DNA of 18,189 nt from JBOGWY01 sp050694015 (GTDB lineage: Bacteria; Actinomycetota; CADDZG01; WHSQ01). Of the stretch, positions 6,777 through 13,002 are shown piece by piece. Positions within the stretch are counted from its first letter, which is position 1, and the number at the start of each line of letters is the position of its first letter. Made by a program: the position numbers and the translations under genes. The stretch is taken from NCBI GenBank assembly GCA_050694015.1, contig JBOGWY010000052.1, forward strand, positions 1 through 18,189, given 5' to 3'. A model generated the notes under the pieces. The model was not told the DNA's origin. It was given only the letters and a program-made list of their open reading frames with translations, and made no database searches.

Positions 6777-6805
6777 CTCGGGGGTTAGTAGCACTAACCC
6801 CCGAG
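6777..6805. terminator. 13-bp perfect inverted repeat (terminator-like or operator)
   Basis: CTCGGGGGTTAGT (6777-6789) and ACTAACCCCCGAG (6793-6805) are perfect complements around the 3-nt loop AGC. On the minus strand the structure lies 24 bp after the F420-reductase-like gene and 18 bp before the DsbA-like ATG. The strong stem fits a terminator, but there is no T-run after it, so an operator or leader attenuator for the DsbA-antiporter operon is equally possible. Confidence 0.55.
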
Positions 6806-6829
6806 GTCACGAGTTCTTCCCACTTCCGG

Positions 6830-7459
6830 CTATTTCGTCGGACCGACCAGCTTCCACCCGGACTGCCACGACCACCCGTTGGTCGCGTTCAGAGCGATGT
6901 TGAGCAGCGCCATGCCCTCGAGAAAACGCGCTCGGGACAGCGGGCCCACGTCGATCGGCCGAAAGCCGATCTCTTCGAGGAGGTAGGAGACGTGCTTCTT
7001 GGCGTCGGGGTCATCGCCGGCCACGAAGCCATCGAGCTGGGTGCCGTCGACGGTCGGGTCCGCCTGGTTCGAGGCGAACACGGTATTGAATGCCTTGACG
7101 ACCTTCGCTCCCGGCAGCCGCTCCTGAACCACCTCCGCGCTCGAGCGCTCGCCCGTGGCAAGCCCGGAGAGGTCGTCCTTGAGCGGGTTCATCACGTCGA
7201 TCACGATCGTGCCGGCGACGACGTCGGCGATCTCCCCGGTGACCTCCTCGGCCGCATCGAACGGCACCGCCAGCACGACCACGTCCGCGTTCTTGACGGC
7301 GTCGGTGTTCGCCGTGGTCGTCTCGATACCGAGATCGTCTGCGAGCCCTTCGAGCTTCTCGTTCGTCTTGGCGGCAACGATCACGTCGTTGCCGGTGTTC
7401 CTGGCGGCCCGCGCTACCGCCGAGCCCACGTTGCCGGCTCCCAAGATCGCCACCCTCAT
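6830..7459 (-). CDS. NADPH-dependent F420 reductase-like oxidoreductase
   Basis: The ATG at 7459 is preceded by GGGAGG 6 nt upstream. The 209-residue protein starts with a Rossmann NADP fold: MRVAILGAGNVGSAVA with GxGxxG at residues 7-12. DVVVLAVPFDAAEE and IVIDVMNPL follow, then KVVKAFNTVF and the C-terminal EEIGFRPIDVGPLSRAR. These are the features of the F420-dependent NADP reductase (NpdG/FNO-like) family, which moves hydride between NADP and coenzyme F420. Many family members have not been tested, so the cofactor partner is inferred. The gene lies upstream of the DsbA-like gene on the same strand, separated by a strong inverted repeat, so it may be a separate transcript. Confidence 0.82.
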   Translation of the reverse strand: MRVAILGAGNVGSAVARAARNTGNDVIVAAKTNEKLEGLADDLGIETTTANTDAVKNADVVVLAVPFDAAEEVTGEIADVVAGTIVIDVMNPLKDDLSGLATGERSSAEVVQERLPGAKVVKAFNTVFASNQADPTVDGTQLDGFVAGDDPDAKKHVSYLLEEIGFRPIDVGPLSRARFLEGMALLNIALNATNGWSWQSGWKLVGPTK

Positions 7460-7601
7460 GTCGGCCTCCCTTCGGCGTCTTCTGTCCCTGTCCCTATCCC
7501 CACCTGCGGCATCCGCTAAGCCACGTTTCTTGTCTCTAGCGCGAATCACCCACGGTGTCCCGCGGGCTGCCGTCGGACGAATGGAACACCAGCGCCACGT
7601 T

Positions 7602-7979
7602 CTACTTGGAGGCGAGCTCGCGGCCCCCCTGGATCGCGTCCTCCTGCGTGTCGTAGTACCCCTCAGGCTCAGAGGAAGATTCATCCTTGAGCATCCAGCC
7701 TTCGAAGCGACTGGGCACAACGTGGAGCGTCTCGCTCTGGCGGATGGGATCTTTTCGCAGGGTCGGTTCGGTGTCGGTCTGCCACTGCGCGATCCCCTGG
7801 CCGACCCATGTGATGAAGAACAGCGCACAGAACCCGAGGCTCAACCCGAAGTTCTTCCACAGCCGCATCGACGTCTTCTTCTCGTTGCCGATGCTGCGCG
7901 CCATGGCGCCGACGAGATATGCCGTCACGCCGACCGTGATGACGATGACCACGGTCATCGCTATCGCTCCACCGCTCAT
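7602..7979 (-). CDS. Small two-helix membrane protein with DUF2188-like tail
   Basis: The product is 125 residues. The ATG at 7979 has GGAGG 7 nt upstream; the same frame extends further back but has no ribosome site there. Two membrane helices are seen, at about residues 5-27 and 45-64. The soluble tail reads ETLHVVPSRFEGWMLKDES and ends TQEDAIQGGRELASK. This tail resembles the short DUF2188 fold (HVVP, GW and a final EAI..ARELA helix), whose role is unknown. The gene is divergent from the flavodoxin-fold gene across a 124-bp region with a large dyad. The 142 bp downstream, before the F420-type gene, appear non-coding. Confidence 0.7.
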   Translation of the reverse strand: MSGGAIAMTVVIVITVGVTAYLVGAMARSIGNEKKTSMRLWKNFGLSLGFCALFFITWVGQGIAQWQTDTEPTLRKDPIRQSETLHVVPSRFEGWMLKDESSSEPEGYYDTQEDAIQGGRELASK

Positions 7980-8008
7980 GGTTCGCCTCCGGTACTCCGT
8001 GTCTGTGT

Positions 8009-8046
8009 GAAAGTCGCGACCAACGTCTACCCAGGTAGCGACTTTC
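8009..8046. promoter_or_regulatory. Large dyad between divergent genes
   Basis: GAAAGTCGCGACC (8009-8021) and GGTAGCGACTTTC (8034-8046) are complementary at 12 of 13 positions around a 12-bp spacer. The 38-bp site lies in the divergent promoter region between the genes starting at 7979 (minus) and 8104 (plus). It is a candidate operator for a dimeric regulator that controls both. The regulator is not identified. Confidence 0.55.
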
Positions 8047-8103
8047 CGTAACAAAGCAAGGTCGCCACCGATCAGCGGGTCGTCTGAGGGAGAGGAGATA
8101 GCG

Positions 8104-8835
8104 ATGTCGGAGTCAGGTGCGGTCCACACCCAAGAGTGGGACTTCAGCGATCTACGCGCGCTCTTCATCAACTGCACGCTCAAGAGGTCGCCCGAGCCGT
8201 CGCACACGCAGCTCCTGATGGACCGGTCGATCGGGATCATGCGGGGCGAGGGTGTGCAGGTCGACCTGTTGCGCGCCGTGGATCTGGACCTCGCGATCGG
8301 AGTGTGGCCCGACATGACCGAACACGGCTGGGCGAGCGACGAGTGGCCGCGGATCTTCGAGAGCGTCCTCGCCGCCGACATCCTCGTGATCGGATCCCCG
8401 ATCTGGCTCGGCGAGAAGTCGTCGGTCTGCACGCACGTGATCGAGCGCCTGTACGGGAACTCGAGCCTGCTCAACGCGAACGGTCAGTACGCGTATTACG
8501 GCCGCACCGCGGGCTGCATCATCACGGGCAACGAGGACGGCATAAAGCACTGCTCGATGAGCATCCTGTACGCGCTGCAGCATCTCGGCTACGTGATCCC
8601 ACCGCAGGCCGATGCGGGCTGGATCGGCGAAGCGGGCCCGGGTCCCTCCTACGGGGACGACGGGATCGGTCTGAACAACGACTTCACCAACCGCAACACC
8701 ACGTTCATGACGTGGAACCTGCTGCACGTCGCCCGCATGCTGAAGGACCGCGGCGGGATGCCCGCGTACGGCAACCAGCGCTCGGAGTGGGACGCCGGGA
8801 CCCGGTTGGACCACCCGAACCCGGAGCACCGGTGA
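8104..8835 (+). CDS. Flavodoxin-fold NADPH-dependent FMN reductase-like protein
   Basis: The ATG at 8104 follows a good AGGAGA site. The 243-residue product has the flavodoxin-like order. A first strand leads to the flavin phosphate loop (ALFINCTLKRSPEPSHTQLLM). Next come EGVQVDLLRAVDLDL and the central ADILVIGSPIWLGEKSSVCTHVIERL, then GRTAGCIITGNEDGIKHCS in the position of the second flavin-contact loop. Family members bind FMN and reduce quinones or other acceptors with NAD(P)H; the substrate cannot be told here. The C-terminus is polar and rich in Asp and Asn. The gene is divergent from the small membrane protein and lies 85 bp upstream of the MoaD-propeller gene on the same strand, possibly co-transcribed. 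Confidence 0.85.
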   Translation: MSESGAVHTQEWDFSDLRALFINCTLKRSPEPSHTQLLMDRSIGIMRGEGVQVDLLRAVDLDLAIGVWPDMTEHGWASDEWPRIFESVLAADILVIGSPIWLGEKSSVCTHVIERLYGNSSLLNANGQYAYYGRTAGCIITGNEDGIKHCSMSILYALQHLGYVIPPQADAGWIGEAGPGPSYGDDGIGLNNDFTNRNTTFMTWNLLHVARMLKDRGGMPAYGNQRSEWDAGTRLDHPNPEHR

Positions 8836-8920
8836 CCGATGAATATGCGTCCGCGCTGGGGTCTAGATTCTTGATAACCGGCCCCGAGGCCGCCGCGCTG
8901 CGAGAGGAGGCATCAGCCTT

Positions 8921-10297
8921 ATGTCCGTCGACGCCGAATGCGCTAGCTTCCCCGCCATGACCACGGTCCATCTCCCCGGCATCCTGAGGGATCTCGCCGG
9001 AACGTCGAGCGAGATCACCCTCCGGGCTCCCGATATCAGGACGGTCATCGCCGAGCTCGAGACGCGTTACCCCGCCCTTCACGGACGCGTCACGGACGAG
9101 CGCGGTGTGCTGCGGCCGCACGTGAAGATCTTTGTCAACGGCGAGATGGTCGGTCTCGACGACCCCGTAACTGAATCCGACGACGTGCGGATCCTGCCGT
9201 CGATCTCGGGCGGCGCCGACGAGACCGAGCTCCTCGTAGGAACGCGTAAGGGTCTGTTCGTGTTGCGCGGCCCCCGCGGCGGATCCATGGAGGTCGTCGG
9301 CCGCGCGTTCGAGGGTTTCGAGACCGAGTACGCGATCCGCGACCCGCGCACGAACACCTATTACGCATCGGTGACGCACTGGCACTTCGGGCCGCGTGTG
9401 TTCCGCAGCGACGACCCCACCAAGGGGTGGGAGCAGACGAGCGGCCCCGTGTTCCCGAAGGACGCCGACGCGAAGGTCGACCGGATCTGGACGATCGAGC
9501 CCGGCATCGAGGACGGCGTCGTGTTCGCCGGCGTGGCTCCGGCGGCGTTGTTCCGCAGCGACGACGGTGGCGAGACGTGGGAGCTCAACCGCGGGCTGTG
9601 GGAGGTCCCCGAGCGTCCGAAGTGGCAACCCGGCGCGGGCGGATTGTGTCTCCACTCGATCTGTCCGTGGCCCGACGACGCATCGCGGCTCGCGATCGCG
9701 ATCTCGGCCGCGGGCGTGTGGCTGTCGGAAGACGGTGGTGGCTCGTGGCGAAAGAGCGTCAAGGGACTCGTCCCCGAATACGTGCCCGAGGACGCGCGCG
9801 AGGAGGAGATCGGCCTCTGCGTCCACGACATGAAACGCAGCCCGGTGACACCGGAGACGCTCTTCATGCAGTTCCACGGCGGGCTTTACCGCTCGAACGA
9901 TGCCGGTGAGACGTGGAACGACATCGGAGACGGTCGCGGCGTCCCTTCAGACTTCGGCTTCCCGCTCGTGATCGATCAGACCGACGACCGCCGTGCCTTC
10001 GTGATCCCGTTGACCGGTGCAGAGGATCGGACCACCCCGGACGGCGTCGTTCGCGTCTACGAAACCAACGACGGTGGCGATGGCTGGACGCCGCGCGGTG
10101 ACGGCTTGCCGCAGGAGAACGCGTACCTAACGATCCTTCGCCAGGCGTTCTGCGGTGACGAGCGCGGCGGCAACGAGTTGGGCCTCTACTTCGGGGCGAC
10201 CTCCGGCGACGTCTTTGGTTCCGCCGACGGGGCCGCTACATGGTCGACGGTCGCGCGCTATCTTCCGCCGGTGCTATCGGTTCGCTGCGCGTATTAA
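8921..10297 (+). CDS. MoaD/ThiS-like domain fused to Asp-box (sialidase/BNR-like) propeller
   Basis: The 458-residue protein has two parts. Residues 13-98 (MTTVHLPGILRDLAG to ILPSISGG) are a ubiquitin-like sulfur-carrier domain of the MoaD/ThiS type, including the Gly-Gly that is normally the C-terminus where thiocarboxylate forms. The frame continues without a stop into a WD40/BNR-like propeller (ETELLVGTRKGLFVLRG) with at least five Asp-box motifs: SDDGGETW, SEDGGGSW, SNDAGETW, a diverged TNDGGDGW and SADGAATW. There is no signal peptide. The ATG at 8921 has AGGAGG 10-11 nt upstream; the ATG at 8957 would start exactly at the MoaD domain but has no site. The two parts are, as I recall, usually separate neighbouring genes. 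Substrate and sulfur acceptor are unknown. Confidence 0.85.
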   Translation: MSVDAECASFPAMTTVHLPGILRDLAGTSSEITLRAPDIRTVIAELETRYPALHGRVTDERGVLRPHVKIFVNGEMVGLDDPVTESDDVRILPSISGGADETELLVGTRKGLFVLRGPRGGSMEVVGRAFEGFETEYAIRDPRTNTYYASVTHWHFGPRVFRSDDPTKGWEQTSGPVFPKDADAKVDRIWTIEPGIEDGVVFAGVAPAALFRSDDGGETWELNRGLWEVPERPKWQPGAGGLCLHSICPWPDDASRLAIAISAAGVWLSEDGGGSWRKSVKGLVPEYVPEDAREEEIGLCVHDMKRSPVTPETLFMQFHGGLYRSNDAGETWNDIGDGRGVPSDFGFPLVIDQTDDRRAFVIPLTGAEDRTTPDGVVRVYETNDGGDGWTPRGDGLPQENAYLTILRQAFCGDERGGNELGLYFGATSGDVFGSADGAATWSTVARYLPPVLSVRCAY

Positions 10298-10651
10298 TTA
10301 GAGGGGCGTGTCTCGTTCTAGGTGCGCGGCCGCGACACTCTTGGGCACGACCATGCGCCACGCTTCGGTCACGATCGCGCGCATCTCGTCGTCGTCGATC
10401 GCGGCGAGCCGAACGACGACCCAGTTGTAACGGAGGTCCGACGGCTTCGGCATCAGGAACTTGTCGGGCTCCGACGCGACGAGCGCCTCCCGTTCCTCCT
10501 TGGGGAACGCGAACCCCATCATGGTCTCGTCACGCGAGATCGCGAGGTACACGATCTGCCCGACGCGGAACTTGACGCGATCGCGAACGAGAGCCTCGTA
10601 GGAACGCGGCAAACTCAAGGCGAGTTCCCGTACCGCCTCGATCGTCGTCAC
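10298..10651 (-). CDS. MmcQ/YjbR family protein
   Basis: The 117-residue product matches the small YjbR/MmcQ fold in size and pattern. An N-terminal helix (IEAVRELALSLPRSYEAL) precedes beta strands (VKFRVGQIVYLAISRDE, MGFAFPKEEREAL), the conserved YNWVVVRLAAID and a C-terminal helix (RAIVTEAWRMVVPKSVAAAH). The family has a DNA-binding-like double-wing fold, but its role is mostly unknown. The start is a GTG at 10651 with no clear ribosome site, and an 8-bp inverted repeat (10639-10661) is centred on that codon. The gene is convergent with the MoaD-propeller gene, and the two stop codons are directly adjacent. Confidence 0.85.
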   Translation of the reverse strand: MTTIEAVRELALSLPRSYEALVRDRVKFRVGQIVYLAISRDETMMGFAFPKEEREALVASEPDKFLMPKPSDLRYNWVVVRLAAIDDDEMRAIVTEAWRMVVPKSVAAAHLERDTPL

Positions 10652-10712
10652 CCGACGATCGTCTCAGAACTGCCGCGCTTAGTCGACGCGGACCTACGCG
10701 AAACGAAGAGTC

Positions 10713-11399
10713 TTACTTGGGGATCTTGTAGGTCTTCGTGATCGTCATGGTGTCGGCCGGCGCCGACGCGTAGCTCACCACTGCCGCGGGAGCGGCGTAG
10801 ATCGAGCCACCGAACGTCGACGTACCCGGCCCGATCTTCGAACCCGGCTTGGCCTTGATCGACTTGAGCGGCACGGGGATCGTGATCGTCCCCGCAGCGG
10901 GATCGAAGCTCGCTTGCACGATGCCGAGGACATGACACTCGGCGCCCACGGTGCACGAGCCCTGTCGCAGGAAGAACGCCTGGGGGCCGGGATCTTGCGG
11001 CGGCGGGCACGAGTTCGTGTGCAGCGGGTTGCAGATGCCGCGCAGGTACTCGGTGAAAGCACCGGTCAACTGGTACGCATCACCATTCGCAGTGAAGTCC
11101 CAGTTGTACCGGGATACCTCGGGCCACCCACCCCACGGTGGAAGGAACGCCACCTTGATGATGAAGTTGACCGTCTTTGGGTCGGCCATCCCGATCGATG
11201 CCTCGACGAGCTCCTGACCGAGCGGACCGCCGAGCGGAGCGAGCGTGGGATCGGCGTTGGTCCCCCAGTCGTCGGCGGGGTCGGTGGCCAGCACCTTGGG
11301 CTTGGAACCCTTGCCCTGCGCGGACGCGGGGGCCGGCGCGGCGATCGCGGCTACCGCGCTCATCACGAGCGCGATCGACAGAAGCGAACGGATCTTCAT
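10713..11399 (-). CDS. Secreted protein of unknown function
   Basis: The ATG at 11399 is preceded by AAGGAGG. The 228-residue precursor has a clear Sec signal peptide (MKIRSLLSIALVMSAVAAIA, cleavage probably after ASA near residue 27). The mature part has beta-rich segments (TVNFIIKVAFLPPWGGWPEV, RYNWDFTANGDAYQLTG, TITIPVPLKSIKAKPGSKIG) and four cysteines in two close pairs (CNPLHTNSC, CTVGAEC), which could form disulfides outside the cell. The pattern recalls bacterial beta-sandwich proteins, but I do not recognise a named family. A 6-bp inverted repeat (ATCCCT-TACT-AGGGAT, 11418-11433) lies upstream of the ribosome site. The gene sits downstream of the Ig-like membrane protein on the same strand. 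Confidence 0.78.
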   Translation of the reverse strand: MKIRSLLSIALVMSAVAAIAAPAPASAQGKGSKPKVLATDPADDWGTNADPTLAPLGGPLGQELVEASIGMADPKTVNFIIKVAFLPPWGGWPEVSRYNWDFTANGDAYQLTGAFTEYLRGICNPLHTNSCPPPQDPGPQAFFLRQGSCTVGAECHVLGIVQASFDPAAGTITIPVPLKSIKAKPGSKIGPGTSTFGGSIYAAPAAVVSYASAPADTMTITKTYKIPK

Positions 11400-11462
11400 G
11401 GCGTCCTCCTTGGCGTCATCCCTTACTAGGGATTCGCCGGACGCCCTCGGAGTCCTCCGCGC

Positions 11463-12887
11463 TTATCCCGTGCTGTCGCTGGAGGTCAGGTAGTAATCGT
11501 CGCCGTTGAAGGTCGCCGAGAAGTCGTCCCTTTTCCCTTTGTGTTTCTCGGAAAGGTCGAGGCGAGCGACACCGCTTCCGTCGGTAGTCGCCGATCCGAT
11601 GAGTTCACCGTCGGCGAAGAAATCGACTTGCCGGCTCGCGAGACCCGTGGACTCGTTGTCTCCGTCGGTGAGATGTGCGACGAGCTGCGCGTCCTTCCCG
11701 TTGCCCTCCATCGAGACCTGAAGCACGGAGTCGTCCTCGAGAACCTCGAAGTTCGTCTTGTCCTTGGCGCGCGTCTCGTCACCACGCTGCCACAGCACCT
11801 CTAGCTGGTAGTTGCCGGGCTCGCTCGACAGGGTCGGGGTCGTCGATGCGACACCATCGGAGTTCGTCCGCGCCGCGTACTCGGTGCCGTCGAGCACGAA
11901 AGTCAGCTTCTTACCTTGTAGCGGCGTGCCGTCCTTCTCGGTGAGCAGCGCTTCGAAGTAGGTGGCGTCGCTGTACTGACCCGACGACGCGTTGCGATCG
12001 GTGAACGTCAGCTCCGAGCTCGTCGCGGCGGGCGAGCCGTTGGAGCCGCCCGAAGGTTCGTTCGAGCCGCCGGATCCACCCGAACCCGAGCCGCCGGAAG
12101 GTTCGGACGAGCCGCCCGAACCGCCGCCGCTCGAGCCCCCCGAGGTTCCGGAACCGGATGAGGTTCCATCGCCGGAGCCGGACGTCGAGCCGGTGGATGT
12201 GTCCGACGATGTGGGCGGCACGTAGGGAGCCGGCGCGGGTGCGGGCGGGGCGATCGCCACCGCAGTGGTACCGGTACCGACTGCGGCCGTGTCGGTGGAT
12301 GCATCGGGCTTGCCGCCGCCTGCGCCGAGAACGATCTCGACTGAGCGCGCGACGAGCGCGAACTCGTCATCGGAGAGATCGAAGGTGGAGACGGGGAGCT
12401 TCGCGCCGAGGGCCTTGTTCACCTCGGGTGCGGTGAAGGCCGTGATCGTCCCGGTCGCCTTGACGATCGACTGCTCCTTGACGACGGGAAGACCGCTGTA
12501 AACGACGAGCAGGCTCGGGTCGGTCGGGTCCTCGGAAACGACCCTGAACGTGTTGGCGTCGACAACCTTCTCCACGACGACCGACAGCGTCAGTTCCTGT
12601 CCCACGTACTTGCCGGGGTCGTCGAAGACCGTGTCGGGTCCGGGCGCCTCTGCTTCCTCGACCGGGGCGACGACACCGCCGTCGTCGTCCTCTTCACCAG
12701 CTATCGGAACCGGGTCGGTGCCGTTGGTAACGGCCGCGATCCCACCCCCGGCCAGCGCCAGAACGAGGACGATCGCGAGCGGCACCCAGAACTGCTGGGC
12801 GCTCGTCAGGTTGCCGAGTCGGTAGCGAAGAGCGGCGAAACGCGATCTCGGCTCGCGGTCAAGCTCCACGTCGTCCTTCATGGCCAT
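11463..12887 (-). CDS. Membrane-anchored protein with OB-like domain, Gly/Ser linker and Ig-like domains
   Basis: The 474-residue product has a basic cytosolic start and a single membrane helix at about residues 34-53 (FWVPLAIVLVLALAGGGIAA). An acidic stretch follows, then a beta domain at about 85-190 (GQELTLSVVVEKVVDANTFRVV, IVKATGTITAF) that looks OB-fold-like. A Pro/Ala then Gly/Ser linker at about 200-290 contains repeated GGSxEPSGGS units. The C-terminal part has two Ig-like beta domains (TYFEALLTEKDGTPLQGKKL, AQLVAHLTDGDNESTGLASR). The layout is a cell-surface protein with the bulk outside. The ATG at 12887 and the ATG two codons later both fit the AGAGGTGAG upstream. Function is unknown; binding or adhesion is possible. 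Confidence 0.8.
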   Translation of the reverse strand: MAMKDDVELDREPRSRFAALRYRLGNLTSAQQFWVPLAIVLVLALAGGGIAAVTNGTDPVPIAGEEDDDGGVVAPVEEAEAPGPDTVFDDPGKYVGQELTLSVVVEKVVDANTFRVVSEDPTDPSLLVVYSGLPVVKEQSIVKATGTITAFTAPEVNKALGAKLPVSTFDLSDDEFALVARSVEIVLGAGGGKPDASTDTAAVGTGTTAVAIAPPAPAPAPYVPPTSSDTSTGSTSGSGDGTSSGSGTSGGSSGGGSGGSSEPSGGSGSGGSGGSNEPSGGSNGSPAATSSELTFTDRNASSGQYSDATYFEALLTEKDGTPLQGKKLTFVLDGTEYAARTNSDGVASTTPTLSSEPGNYQLEVLWQRGDETRAKDKTNFEVLEDDSVLQVSMEGNGKDAQLVAHLTDGDNESTGLASRQVDFFADGELIGSATTDGSGVARLDLSEKHKGKRDDFSATFNGDDYYLTSSDSTG

Positions 12888-12930
12888 CTCACCTCTGTGC
12901 CCGCCAGGGAATAGTCATAAACAGGGAGGC

Positions 12931-12957
12931 TTCGACCATAGCCGCGATGGTCCCGAA
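12931..12957. terminator. Weak bulged hairpin downstream of the DUF4062-ATPase gene
   Basis: TTCGACCAT (12931-12939) pairs with ATGGT plus CGAA (12947-12957) around AGCCGCG, with a two-base bulge. It lies about 45 bp after the stop of the minus-strand ATPase gene and has no T-run, so it is only a possible terminator. Confidence 0.3.
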
Positions 12958-13002
12958 TGTGACTCAGGTCCCTTACCAGTTCCTGCCAAGAGGCTGAAGG
13001 CG

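Noticed and set aside
4473..6788. A 771-codon open frame on the plus strand opposite the antiporter and DsbA-like genes
   Set aside because: It is very rich in Arg, His, Glu and Asp with no domain, and it lies antisense to two well-supported genes. Such shadow frames are expected in high-GC DNA.
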